Translations under genes and position numbers: made by a program
Part shown: piece by piece, positions 22,388-32,550 of the stretch
How positions within the stretch are numbered: position 1 is the first letter of the stretch
Layout: every line of letters starts with the position of its first letter
The notes under the pieces: generated by a model
Seen by the model: the letters and a program-made list of their open reading frames with translations, nothing else
Told to the model about the DNA's origin: nothing
Databases searched by the model: none
DNA from: Candidatus Endolissoclinum faulkneri L2
GTDB taxonomy: Bacteria > Pseudomonadota > Alphaproteobacteria > Thalassobaculales > Thalassobaculaceae
DNA length: 64,000 nucleotides
Reading direction: 5' to 3'
NCBI RefSeq assembly: GCF_000319385.1
Contig: NC_019566.1
Location: forward strand, 1,255,266-1,319,265

Positions 22388-23655
22388 ATGGGTTTCTCGG
22401 GAAGCATTGGTTCTAATGCCTCCAAAATAAAATTAATTTTAATAGCTCTCGCCATAGCGACTCTTCGCGCACATGCCCCCATTTTACTTGTTGTTACTGG
22501 ATCGTCTAGTAAATCTCTAACCGTTTTAGCTAAGCTACCAGCATCATTAACCTCTCGTGCCCCGCCAGCTGCAAGAAGAGCATCAGCAGATTCACGATTA
22601 TTCGCTATAAGTGGACCGAATATTAGTGCAGTACCGCAATAGGACGCTTCCATCGGATTATGACCACCTACTTTTACCATAGAGCCAGCTAAAAAAGTAA
22701 TTGGTATCACACTGTAGAAAATAGCAATCTCGCCCATCGTATCAGCTAAGTATACAGAAGTTCTTTCTTTTATTGGCTGATTAGCGGAACGACGAGCTAG
22801 GCTTAATCCATTTCTTTCCGCCATACAAGCAATCTCATCGCTTCGATTTGTGTGGCGTGGCACAATCACTGTTAGCAAGTTTGGTTTACTCTTAACGATC
22901 TGAGCATGAGCATCAAAAACGATCGCATCCTCTCCTCGATGAGTGCTAGCAGCAAGCCAAACCGGACGACCAGCAATAGCGTTTCGCAATGTTGTAGCAA
23001 TTTTTATATCTACTTTTGGAGGAACAATGGAATCTTTTAAATTACCCACATAGCGTACATCAACACAACCCAAGGCAAGGAAACGTTTTACTTGCTCATG
23101 ATTAGCAGCGAGCACCAGGTCAAATGCGCCAAACAAAGGCTTGGCTAGATTACCTATACTTTTCCAGCGTTGAAATGTGCCAAAAGACAATCTACCTGAA
23201 ACAATAACCATATGGATGCCGCGTCTATCAGCTTCACTCACCATAGTTGGCCACAAATCTGACTCCATCCAAATAGCTAAATCTGGCCGCCAATAATCAA
23301 GAAATCGCTCCACCCAAGCCAGTCGATCGATTGGTATAAACTGATGAATCACCCCTTCAGGTAATAATTTACAGATAAAATTACCTGAAGTAACAGTGCT
23401 AGTAGTGAGTAACAAAGTAACCCATGGCTTAGTATCATGCAGAATTTTAATTAAAGCAAGCAGCGCAGCCGCCTCGCCTACACTGACGGCGTGCAACCAG
23501 ATCAATCTGCCTGATGGACGGGATTGAGTAGCTATACCGCGTCGCTCTTCTAAACGAGCTTTATTCTCCTTTCCTTGCAATACTTTTAATCTAAAATAAA
23601 CATCAAGAAATAATCCTAACAATGTAGCAATCGCTTTGTATATTTGTAAAATCAC
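22384..23655 (-). CDS. waaA: 3-deoxy-D-manno-octulosonic acid transferase WaaA (KdtA)
   Basis: Adds Kdo to lipid IVA. The 423 residues start with a membrane helix, followed by the glycosyltransferase-30 signature LIWLHAVSVGEA with the catalytic Glu61, and the C-terminal nucleotide-sugar site HNPMEASYCG with FGPLIANNRE. GTG start overlapping the acyltransferase stop by four bases, and GTGA overlap with lpxK downstream. Normal length, no lost residues seen. Confidence 0.95.
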   Translation of the reverse strand: MILQIYKAIATLLGLFLDVYFRLKVLQGKENKARLEERRGIATQSRPSGRLIWLHAVSVGEAAALLALIKILHDTKPWVTLLLTTSTVTSGNFICKLLPEGVIHQFIPIDRLAWVERFLDYWRPDLAIWMESDLWPTMVSEADRRGIHMVIVSGRLSFGTFQRWKSIGNLAKPLFGAFDLVLAANHEQVKRFLALGCVDVRYVGNLKDSIVPPKVDIKIATTLRNAIAGRPVWLAASTHRGEDAIVFDAHAQIVKSKPNLLTVIVPRHTNRSDEIACMAERNGLSLARRSANQPIKERTSVYLADTMGEIAIFYSVIPITFLAGSMVKVGGHNPMEASYCGTALIFGPLIANNRESADALLAAGGAREVNDAGSLAKTVRDLLDDPVTTSKMGACARRVAMARAIKINFILEALEPMLPEKPM

Positions 23656-24353
23656 GTCGATACACCCTGTTGTGGAGGATCCGGTGCTGTAGGTTCCATC
23701 CCCAAATAATGGTCTGCCGCATTTGTCACATTGGTTAGTATTCCTTCGACTAAAAGGCGTGCTTGTTCTCGATTATCTTCTTTAGTAAGATGAATCGGTG
23801 CACCAATCATAACTACCCCATTGGTAAATGGTAGAGGAAATAAAAATCGATCCCATGAAGCAATTTGTATACACGGGCGCAAGCTACAAGTAAATGGAAG
23901 TACTGGAATGCCTGTATATCGTGCCACCTCAATTACGCCAGGCTGGCATCTCATACGAGGTCCGCGTGGTCCATCAGGAGTAATTGCTACCGGATAGCCC
24001 TTTTTCAAAGCACGCAACATACCACGCAGAGCATTCATAGGCTTACGTCTGGTTGAGCCCTCAATCGGTAAAGTAATAAAATCCGACATTGCTTCACTTA
24101 TCATACGACCATCAGAGTGGGATGAGTGTAGCATCGCTAGCGGCTTACCACGTGGCCAACTACTAGGAATTAAACCAAGACGATTGTGCCAAAAAATCAC
24201 TAAAAAAGGTTCGCCACTAGTGATAATAGCGTCAGATTTTTGATCTATGTATCGTTCAATGTTAATCGTTGCGAAAAGCATGCGAATATAAGCACGTGTA
24301 ACTTTAGTTAAAATAGTATAACCAATATAACTACGAACAATAGATTTCAGCAT
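23652..24353 (-). CDS. DUF374 lysophospholipid acyltransferase family protein
   Basis: Inner-membrane acyltransferase of the DUF374 group commonly paired with waaA. The 233 residues show FWHNRLG at about 55-60, HSSHSDG with His79 and Asp81 (the H-x-D acyltransferase site in this family) and TPDGPRGPR, which binds the phosphate or glycerol part. Its acceptor is not certain: a lipid A or phospholipid precursor is likely from the neighbours waaA and lpxK. First gene of the three-gene operon; the upstream side is a 2.4-kb gene-free region. Confidence 0.88.
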   Translation of the reverse strand: MLKSIVRSYIGYTILTKVTRAYIRMLFATINIERYIDQKSDAIITSGEPFLVIFWHNRLGLIPSSWPRGKPLAMLHSSHSDGRMISEAMSDFITLPIEGSTRRKPMNALRGMLRALKKGYPVAITPDGPRGPRMRCQPGVIEVARYTGIPVLPFTCSLRPCIQIASWDRFLFPLPFTNGVVMIGAPIHLTKEDNREQARLLVEGILTNVTNAADHYLGMEPTAPDPPQQGVST

Positions 24354-26750
24354 AAACTTAGCTGATGATTACTAAATTAGTAAAAGGCATGATTTGATGT
24401 ACTAACATTTTTTTATAAAATTTATTTATTTTAATAAATATAGCGTTAAAAAATGACATATTTTTCTTTCATCTAGATTGTTCTTTGCAAAAGATAAATT
24501 GCTTAAAGTAATAAATTTTTATAGGCAAGCTGTATAGCACACTTAGTATTGTCATTAAATTAATATATTGCCTTTTAAGGCAACTTTAGCTAGTTAAAAT
24601 TAAACAGAATAAAATAAAAATCATATCTAATAATTAATCTTTTACTGAAGAATGTAAAAATGCTTTTTGATTTTAGTTTTAATAAAACATATTTTATATT
24701 TTTTAATTAAAAAATGCTATTGGTATTAATTTATTTTAACAATTACTTGATTAAGTAATAGGGATTTATTTTGTTTAATCTTGGCCGATAATTGCGAATT
24801 ATAAGCTGATTTTTATTAGCAAAGTAGAATTTTTCATAAAAAACTCATCATAACATAGAAATAATTTATTATTACGTATAAATTTTAAAAAATAAAATGC
24901 AAAAAATATCATTGAATTATTAATCAATTTTATAACATCAAACCACAATAATCTAACATGATAAGGCGTTAGCTTAACCATCTTTTGTCTTAGTATTATT
25001 TTCTAAAATAATTAAGCATTTTTAGGAAAAAAATAATTCAACTACAATACCAATATGGTTTAATAAAAGTATGGCTAACGTTATGGTAATTTATTGCACA
25101 ATAATATTATTGAAATTAATCTTCAGGTATAAATAAAAATTAAAAAGCCTATTATTAACTTAATATAGCTTTAGATAAATAAAATTACTCATAATCCAAA
25201 AAACACGCAATAAAGAAAACAAGTAATTATATACTTAACTTTTGCTAAGTATTAATTTTGATAAAATTCGTGAAACACAATTGAAAATAGGATCAATGCT
25301 AATTCACTTATAGTATAAATTAGCAAAAATAAAAATTAATATGATCAAATTAATCGAAATAAATATCAATTATAATTGACTATAGTATTTAGATAAATAT
25401 AGCACAATTTAAGATAATGAAATTATTTCTTAAATATTACCTAATTACATAGCAATATCTAAAATATAATGCAAATTCAATTACCGGCCTTGCCAAGGCA
25501 AATGCTAAATTTTAGCATCGTATTAATTTTTAATTTGGCAGTTAAATCAATCAAAATGTTTTAATTGCAATACTTAAAAATAAAAAAACAAATATGAAAT
25601 TGTCATTTATCCATTTGATCTATAGTGATTAAAATGCGATAGCATATAGCTAAGTTTTGCTTAAATAAATTGATTTATCAAAATGCGACTAGCATTAGTA
25701 GTAAAAGTACTCTTTTTAAGAATAGTAAATTAAAGTGCAAGATGCTTTCTTAACTACATTATTGATTATATCTTGTACTATAACTTATTATTTAAATTAA
25801 ATTACTTTAAATTAAAAAAGAAAGATCAATTTTATTTTGTTTTAATAATGACAGTAATACACTTGCATTGGTTAATTATTTACCTGAATGGTAATATATA
25901 GTTTGCTATGGATCAGACAATTTTCGATATTATTCTTATATAAATATGCAGATTAAACAACATTATCTTTTTGATAACATCGAATGTTAGTTGAATTAAG
26001 TAAGAGTTAACGTTAATTTTCAGTATTCGTTTAGTATAAAAATGACGATGAATTGCATAGATTATTTACTCGATAAAATATCATTGCTTTTGATCATAAG
26101 TCTTTATGCAAAGATAAAATAGTATCTGCTTTAGTCTTATTTCAAATGCGATTGGGTATTAGATCGATATATCATTAACTTCATATATTACCATTGCTAA
26201 TAGTGCCTGATAAATTGAAGCTACCTAAGCCGCTCGATAAATTTAGTAATTATTATTATCTTTGTAATATTCTAAGATATTTATTATTCATTTGTTTTGA
26301 AATTTAGATATAAAAATCCTTAACAATATATTTATAATTGTATAATCTATTTTAGATCAATGGAGCTTTATAGTGCCCTAGTACAATAACTAGCTTCAAG
26401 CTACTAAAGATTTATAGCTTCAAAAAAAAATCTCTTTAAGCTCCTCTATAAAATGAGTGCTTCTCTGTTATAGAGACGTCATTTTCTGTTCACAAATAAA
26501 GTACATTATCCAAAATAAAATACTTTATTATACTGCTTGCAACTATTGACATCACTTAAATCATGTTCATGTAGCAAAACTCTGAAAGATAATTAACAAT
26601 AAAAATAGTTTTTTGATTAATAAATAAGAGGCCTATAACAAATGGCATATTTTAACTTTCTTCGCAAGAAACAAAGGTCATTGATTAATATACAAGAAAT
26701 ACAATAGCTTAACAGCTTTGTTTCTTGCGAAGAAATAATAAAGTTATTAG
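24354..26750. other. 2.4-kb gene desert upstream of agmatine deiminase
   Basis: Very AT-rich. The 60-codon minus-strand frame at 24799-24981 has the composition of random AT-rich sequence. A 7-bp hairpin with a 2-base loop lies at 24568-24583. The right end carries the 20-bp inverted repeat at 26657-26735. No gene relic recognised. Confidence 0.65.
26657..26735. repeat. perfect 20-bp inverted repeat before agmatine deiminase
   Basis: Arms 26657-26676 and 26716-26735 are exact reverse complements with a 39-base spacer. The right arm ends 15 bases before the ATG of the deiminase gene. Each arm contains the near-palindrome TTTCTTCGCAAGAA, which also occurs at 5811-5824. It could be a two-site operator or a leader-RNA hairpin next to the ribosome-binding region; function not shown. 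Confidence 0.85.
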
Positions 26751-27848
26751 ATGAAACGAATAAATTTACTGCAGAGTACTCCAATAGAAGATAATTACTG
26801 GATGCCAGGCGAGTTTGAGCCTCATTCTGGAACTTGGATGTTGTGGCCTGAGCGTAGCGATAATTGGCGCAACGATGCTGTGCCGGCAGAAAAATCTTTT
26901 GCTGCTGTTGCCCAAGCCATTGTCGCTGTCGAGTCATTAAAAGTTGGGGTTTCTACGAGAAGGCTAGCGCGGGCAAAATCTGCATTGCCCAGTGCAGTCA
27001 CCTTAGTAGAAATGGAAAGTAATGACGCATGGATGCGTGATGTTGGTCCCACCGTCGTAATCAACAATAAAGGTTCTAAGAGAGCAGTTGACTGGATGTT
27101 CAATGCTTGGGGAGGTACAGAACATGGTTTATACCAGGACTGGCAAGCAGATGATGCGGTGGCAGGTATCGTAGCCAAAAACGAACAGATGGATCATTAT
27201 CGCGCACCATTGATTCAAGAAGGAGGAGGCATCCATAGTGATGGAAAAGGTACTATCTTTGTTACCAAAGAGTGTGTGCTTAGTAGTGGTCGTAATGCTA
27301 GGTTAGGCTATAGATTATGTGAAGAGATATTAAAATCTTACAGTGGAGCAAGTCAAGTGATTTGGCTACCATGTGGAATATATGCAGATGAGACTACGGG
27401 ACACATCGATAATCTGTTACACATAGCTGGACCAAATATAATCTTTATCACATGGACTGACGATCCATGTGATAAACAATATGTGCGCTCAGCCAAAGCA
27501 TTATCTATACTGGAAAGCACGCGTGATATTCAAGGTAATCCTTTCCGCATCATCAAATTGCCTACGCCAGGTCCACTGCATATGACAGATCATGAAGCAA
27601 GTGGTATTGTATCAGGGTCAGGAAATAAATCCCGTAAAGCAGGGGATCGATTGGCTGGATCATACACAAATTTCTATTTAGCTAATGGTCGTGTTTTAGT
27701 TCCCCTACTCGATCCACGCACTGACGATAACGCATGCCTAATCATCGGTGACGCATTACCTGATCGAGAAATTATTCCTATACCAGCACGCGAAATATTG
27801 ATTGGAGGTGGTAATATTCATTGCATAACACAACAGATCCCGCTATAA
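26751..27848 (+). CDS. aguA: agmatine deiminase
   Basis: Hydrolyses agmatine to N-carbamoylputrescine and ammonia, a step toward putrescine. The 365 residues are of family length and the guanidine-modifying fold motifs are all present: MPGEFEPHSGTWMLWPERSD near the start, MRDVGPT, QEGGGIHSDG, TTGHIDN and GGGNIHCITQQ with the catalytic Cys358. It stands alone: arginine decarboxylase and N-carbamoylputrescine amidase are not in the window. A 20-bp perfect inverted repeat lies immediately upstream and may regulate it. No strong Shine-Dalgarno. Confidence 0.95.
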   Translation: MKRINLLQSTPIEDNYWMPGEFEPHSGTWMLWPERSDNWRNDAVPAEKSFAAVAQAIVAVESLKVGVSTRRLARAKSALPSAVTLVEMESNDAWMRDVGPTVVINNKGSKRAVDWMFNAWGGTEHGLYQDWQADDAVAGIVAKNEQMDHYRAPLIQEGGGIHSDGKGTIFVTKECVLSSGRNARLGYRLCEEILKSYSGASQVIWLPCGIYADETTGHIDNLLHIAGPNIIFITWTDDPCDKQYVRSAKALSILESTRDIQGNPFRIIKLPTPGPLHMTDHEASGIVSGSGNKSRKAGDRLAGSYTNFYLANGRVLVPLLDPRTDDNACLIIGDALPDREIIPIPAREILIGGGNIHCITQQIPL

Positions 27849-27884
27849 ATTATTATTCGCATATTTGCTCTTACGCATCCTTTT

Positions 27885-27907
27885 ATGGTATAGTATCACT
27901 ATACCAT
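27885..27907. terminator. hairpin after agmatine deiminase
   Basis: Perfect 10-bp arms 27885-27894 and 27898-27907 with an ATC loop, 37 bases past the aguA stop. Preceded by TTTT on the plus strand, which would be AAAA after the stem on the minus side, so there is no U-tract in either direction. Confidence 0.45.
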
Positions 27908-28058
27908 CATTACTGTTTTACCTAAAATCTTTTTGTTGGCACCTAATGTAGCATCAAAATAGATGGAAAAATTCCTTTGCAGCATGCAATGAATGCTTGA
28001 ACTTTAATACCCACTATCATTACTCAATGCTTGGGTAATCAGATAATCTGTAGGACAC

Positions 28059-28098
28059 ATAGTAATCAAATTTACTAGCCTATAAATTTGATTACTAT
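28059..28098. repeat. perfect 16-bp inverted repeat after secA
   Basis: Arms 28059-28074 and 28083-28098 match exactly, 8-base loop, 67 bases downstream of the secA stop. There is no T-tract on the secA strand, so it is a stable 3' hairpin that may protect the message more than terminate it. Confidence 0.7.
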
Positions 28099-28164
28099 TA
28101 ACTCTAGATGATTTTTAAAATCAACTTTAATCCCAAACAAAAAAAGAGCAAACATTCGTATAAA

Positions 28165-30930
28165 TCAGTTAAAACGTCCATGGCAGTGCTTATATTTCTT
28201 TCCAGACCCACACGGACATCGCTTGTTACGTTGAACATTGCCCCAAACTGCCGAGCTATTCGGCTCTGAAGTTTTCCAATCGATGGGTAAGTGCGGAAAT
28301 AAGGTCGTCATTTTATCCCTATCTGTGAGCGATACTGCCTGATGATTATCTTTAGTAACTGAACGAATCGCATTACTATTTATTAATTGATTGTTCTTCG
28401 TGCGATGAATACCAGTTTTGCCTGCAGTAATTATTTCAATATCATCTGATGATTGTGCGCGGATTTCTAGATGTGCAATTGTAGAAGTTACGTTACTACG
28501 TAAATCAGTTAACATCTTCTCAAACAAGCAGAATGCTTCGCGTTTGTATTCATTTAACGGATCTCTTTGAGCATAAGCTCTTAAGCTTATACCTTGGCGA
28601 AGATAATCAAGCGATAACAAGTGGTCCTTCCACAATTGATCTAAAATATGTAATAGTAACTGTTTTTCAGCTATTCGCATCAGTGTAGAGCCAAAATTTA
28701 TATCCTTCTGACTCAAATGAGCATTAGAAAATTCACGAACGCGTTCCAAGATATCTTGCTTAGTTATGAATTCTTCCTTAGCCCATTCAACCAGAGGTGG
28801 AGTTATACCAAGCAAATTTTGCACCTCACTACACAACAATTCAAAATCCCACTGATGAGAGTATGAGCCTTCTTCAATGACCTGACTAACAATATTATCG
28901 ATAGCTTCGTTACGCATATCGATAACCAACTCATGTACTTCAGGCAAGCGCATAATCTCCCTACGTTGTTCATAAATTATCTTGCGCTGATCATTCATAA
29001 CATCATCAAATTTCAATAGTTGCTTACGGATCTCAAAATTACGAACTTCTACTTTATGTTGTGCCTTTGCCAACGCCTTATTAATCCATGGATGAACAAC
29101 TGCCTCCCCTTCTTGCAGGCCAAACTTTTGTAGCATCCCGTCAATCAATTCAGAACCAAAAATACGCATTAAGTCATCTTCCAAGGACAAGAAAAATTTA
29201 GAGCGCCCTGGATCACCCTGACGGCCCGAACGACCGCGTAACTGGTTATCAATACGCCGACTCTCATGACGTTCAGTAGCAATCACATATAAACCACCTG
29301 CTGCTAATGCTTTGTTTTTATTTGCTTCAAATTCAGCAGTAACCTTCTCAACGATTTGTAAGCGTGCAGACTCATCATACACCCCTTCTAGGGCCTGAAC
29401 TAAACACATCTCTATATTACCACCCAACTGGATATCAGTACCGCGTCCTGCCATATTAGTAGCTATAGTTACAGAACCAGGACGCCCGGCCTGGGCAATT
29501 ATACGAGACTCTTGTTCATGGAAGCGAGCATTCAAAACTTTATGTGGAATTTTGCGCTGTTTTAAAATTCTAGAAACAGCTTCTGAATTTTCGATTGATA
29601 TGGTTCCAACCAGTACCGGACGTTCAGAATTACGACATTTCTCAATCGTTTCTACAACAGCTTCATATTTTTCTTTAATGGTTCGATAAACTTCATCGTC
29701 TTCGTCAATACGTGCAACAGGGGCGCTAGTGGGAATCGCTACAACCTCGAGTTGATAAATTTCTTGAAATTCAGACGCCTCTGTCATTGCCGTACCAGTC
29801 ATGCCGGCCAGCTTAGGGTAAAGACGAAAATAGTTTTGAAAAGTTATTGAGGCCATAGTCTGGTTTTCATTTTGTATAGCAACTCGTTCTTTAGCCTCTA
29901 GTGCTTGATGCAAACCATCGGAATAACGACGACCATCCATGGCACGTCCAGTAAATTCGTCAATAATGACCACTCGATTATTTTTTACAATATAATCCGT
30001 GTCACGCGAAAAAAGCTTGTGAGCTCGTAAAGCTTGATTAACTTGGTGTACTAAGCTAATGTTTTGTACGTCGTACAGCGTACCCATACGTATAATACCA
30101 GCGTTACTAAGCAATAATTCGATCTTGTCAGTACCTTTGTCAGTTAAAATAATTGTTCGTTGCTTCTCGTCTTTTTCATAATGATCTTCTTCTAAATACA
30201 AAATCAACTCGTTAATCTGACTATATAATTGTAAATTGTCTTCGGCTGGTCCAGAAATAATCAACGGTGTACGAGCCTCGTCGATCAAAATCGAATCTAC
30301 TTCATCAACAAGAGCATAATGAAAATCCCGCTGAGTCATATCTTCAAGTCGAAACTTCATGTTATCTCGTAAATAGTCAAAACCAAATTCGTTATTAGTG
30401 CCGTATGTTATGTCGCAAGCATAAGCCGCTTTACGTTCACGATCCTCAAGATCGTGCACAATACAGCCAACTGTTAAACCAAGAAAATTATAGACTTTAC
30501 CCATCCAGGCAGCATCACGCTGGGCTAAATAATCGTTTACCGTCACCACATGAACACCGCTGGCAGGCAAAGCATTTAAATATGCCGGCAAAGTCGCAAC
30601 CAGGGTTTTACCTTCTCCGGTTTTAATTTCAGTAACTCGACCCTGATGCAAAAAAATACCACCTAAAATTTGAACATCAAAATGGCGTTGCCCAAGAATT
30701 CTTTTAGCTGACTCTCGCACCACCGCAAATGCTTCTTCCATAAGATTGTCGACTGTTTCGCCGGCAGCTAAACGTTTTCTAAAAAAAGCAGTCTTCTTCT
30801 GTAAAGCTTCATCTGATAAACTTGCAATACTTACCTCAAGATTATTAATTGCATCGATATGCTTTTGCATTCCCTTGACAATGCGATCATTCTGCGAACC
30901 AAATATTGCCCTAGCAATGCCCCCAAGCAT
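28165..30930 (-). CDS. secA: preprotein translocase ATPase SecA
   Basis: Motor that drives proteins through SecYEG. I use the ATG at 30930 (921 residues) because it gives the family start [11 protein letters not shown] and GAGGA lies seven bases upstream; an upstream in-frame ATG at 30978 would add 16 residues. Walker A GEGKT is at 105-109, the [12 protein letters not shown] motif follows, helicase-like motif VI is [13 protein letters not shown], and the C-terminus has the SecB-binding zinc site [13 protein letters not shown]. Complete and of normal length. Divergent from the PPIase-argJ operon, the common alphaproteobacterial arrangement. Confidence 0.97.
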   Translation of the reverse strand: MLGGIARAIFGSQNDRIVKGMQKHIDAINNLEVSIASLSDEALQKKTAFFRKRLAAGETVDNLMEEAFAVVRESAKRILGQRHFDVQILGGIFLHQGRVTEIKTGEGKTLVATLPAYLNALPASGVHVVTVNDYLAQRDAAWMGKVYNFLGLTVGCIVHDLEDRERKAAYACDITYGTNNEFGFDYLRDNMKFRLEDMTQRDFHYALVDEVDSILIDEARTPLIISGPAEDNLQLYSQINELILYLEEDHYEKDEKQRTIILTDKGTDKIELLLSNAGIIRMGTLYDVQNISLVHQVNQALRAHKLFSRDTDYIVKNNRVVIIDEFTGRAMDGRRYSDGLHQALEAKERVAIQNENQTMASITFQNYFRLYPKLAGMTGTAMTEASEFQEIYQLEVVAIPTSAPVARIDEDDEVYRTIKEKYEAVVETIEKCRNSERPVLVGTISIENSEAVSRILKQRKIPHKVLNARFHEQESRIIAQAGRPGSVTIATNMAGRGTDIQLGGNIEMCLVQALEGVYDESARLQIVEKVTAEFEANKNKALAAGGLYVIATERHESRRIDNQLRGRSGRQGDPGRSKFFLSLEDDLMRIFGSELIDGMLQKFGLQEGEAVVHPWINKALAKAQHKVEVRNFEIRKQLLKFDDVMNDQRKIIYEQRREIMRLPEVHELVIDMRNEAIDNIVSQVIEEGSYSHQWDFELLCSEVQNLLGITPPLVEWAKEEFITKQDILERVREFSNAHLSQKDINFGSTLMRIAEKQLLLHILDQLWKDHLLSLDYLRQGISLRAYAQRDPLNEYKREAFCLFEKMLTDLRSNVTSTIAHLEIRAQSSDDIEIITAGKTGIHRTKNNQLINSNAIRSVTKDNHQAVSLTDRDKMTTLFPHLPIDWKTSEPNSSAVWGNVQRNKRCPCGSGKKYKHCHGRFN

Positions 30931-31624
30931 GGAAAAATCCTCGATAAAAATACGTAAAATACCGATGTAGCGCTGCAACTAAGAAATTTAGGCGTGAAAC
31001 CATGCTCTGTCAACGCAGGTGGCTAATCAAAAAAATCTATTAATCGTATTAATGCATTACTTTATTTTAAAATAAATTAAACTGAGTATAATTGTTTGTA
31101 ATTGAGATTTTATACGAAGCTAAAAAAATAAATTATAGCTCATGGCGAGCAATTTTTGCTTACTAGACAGTAAGTATTTTGGATCATCATGCTAACTTTT
31201 ATTAACAAAGTTAATAAAATGCATCATAATATTTTTTTCTTGCTACTTTATTACTATCTATCTTAGATTATTTAACTTTAAATATTGTGCAGAGTTCAAA
31301 ATTTAACAAAAGTACTAAATAATTATAATACGTATATATATCAAATATTTACCAGCAAATTCAATCGCAGAATAAAGCTAGATAATTTGATATGTATGAG
31401 TTCACTTTTTAATCTAAATTAGATATAATTATTATACTACAACCTAACATAAAGTGTAGTATACATAATTACCCATTTAGGTAATTTGATAGAACGAATA
31501 AAACTCTGCTCAATAAATATGCTTGCTGGGAATCAAAAACGTTTCTAACACTAATCATAAATAGGATTACGCTAATCTAGATATTGCACACACACCTGCG
31601 CATAAGTTTTGAAAGGACACTCGT
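30931..31624. other. divergent intergenic region secA // PPIase
   Basis: About 690 bp between two divergent starts. It must hold both promoters. Apart from the Shine-Dalgarno AAAGGA at 31612-31617 for the PPIase gene and GAGGA for secA, I see no conserved element and no gene. Confidence 0.65.
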
Positions 31625-32503
31625 ATGTTGTTCTCCCTGCGCCGTGCGATCGGTGCGGCTTTAATTTTGCTTAATATTGCGGTCTGTAGATCGGTAATCG
31701 CGGAAGACCATAAATCAAGCACAACCAAAGAATCGTCTCTTGATTTATCCACTGTTGTTGCGCGTGTTGGTGATAAAAAGATCACGTTTGGCGAATTGAT
31801 GAAAATGAGAAACCATCTGCCGGAACAGTACCAAAAATTGCCGTTAGAAACTATCTACAGACCAATGCTTAATCGAGCAATCGATCATATACTAATTACT
31901 AGAGAGGCTCTCGCTAGCGGAATAGCAGAAAATGATGACGTAAAGGCGCTAATTAAAGAAGCAAAAGATCGAGTTATTACCGAAGCATATCTGACTCAGA
32001 ACATTGCCTCGAAAGTAACTGATGATCTTCTACGCAAACGATATAAAGAAATTATTGCCAATCGGGCTGGTAAACAAGAAATTAAAGCACGGCACATCCT
32101 GCTGGAAAGTGAAAAAGAAGCCAAAAATATTATTAAAGAGCTTAATAAAGGTACTGATTTTGCTAAGTTAGCCATTGAGAAATCGACTGATCCATCAGCC
32201 GTTCGTGGTGGTGATCTTGGTTGGTTTCAGGCTGATCAGATGGTGCCAGCATTCTCAGATGTAGCGTTTACCTTAAAGCCTGGAACTTACACTAAAGTAC
32301 CAGTAAAGAGCCAGTTTGGCTGGCATATAATTCTTCTAGAAGATAAACGCATAGCCACCACACCTAATTTCGATCAAATGCATGAACAACTTACTGCTGA
32401 TATAACTAGTGAGTTAATTTACTCACATTTAAAAACGTTACGCAAAAAGTCTAATGTTTATCGATTTGATATGAATGGTAAACCATTACTAGAACATGAG
32501 TGA
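31625..32503 (+). CDS. periplasmic parvulin-type peptidyl-prolyl isomerase
   Basis: PpiC/SurA-like folding helper. The 292 residues begin with a signal peptide (basic MLFSLRR, then a hydrophobic stretch, cleavage probably near residue 25). A helical chaperone part follows, then a parvulin domain from about residue 152 to 245 with KARHILLESE, the GGDLGWF turn, MVPAF and SQFGWHIILLE. The N-terminal fold and small size resemble alphaproteobacterial periplasmic PPIases placed between secA and argJ. AAAGGA is seven bases before the ATG. argJ follows after 47 bp, probably in the same transcript. Confidence 0.92.
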   Translation: MLFSLRRAIGAALILLNIAVCRSVIAEDHKSSTTKESSLDLSTVVARVGDKKITFGELMKMRNHLPEQYQKLPLETIYRPMLNRAIDHILITREALASGIAENDDVKALIKEAKDRVITEAYLTQNIASKVTDDLLRKRYKEIIANRAGKQEIKARHILLESEKEAKNIIKELNKGTDFAKLAIEKSTDPSAVRGGDLGWFQADQMVPAFSDVAFTLKPGTYTKVPVKSQFGWHIILLEDKRIATTPNFDQMHEQLTADITSELIYSHLKTLRKKSNVYRFDMNGKPLLEHE

Positions 32504-32550
32504 TAAATTAATCATCGTTAGATTGTTAAAACTAATAGAAAGTAATAATC

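Larger units (their letters stand above)
27849..28164. other. convergent intergenic stretch with two hairpins
   Basis: Lies between the stops of aguA and secA. It holds hairpins at 27885-27907 and 28059-28098 and nothing else recognisable. Confidence 0.75.

Noticed and set aside
24799-24981. 60-codon minus-strand frame in the 24.4-26.7 kb desert
   Set aside because: Composition (F, I, L, N, K) is that of random AT-rich DNA, with no Shine-Dalgarno and no recognisable motif.
26444-26484. Possible H-type pseudoknot (CTCTATA with TATAGAG, AAATGA with TCATTT) upstream of aguA
   Set aside because: Loop lengths do not fit the usual geometry and 6-7 bp matches are common in this DNA.
26617-26937. 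106-codon minus-strand frame over the start of agmatine deiminase
   Set aside because: It runs antisense through the well-conserved aguA N-terminus and the inverted repeat. A shadow of the real gene and AT-rich flank.
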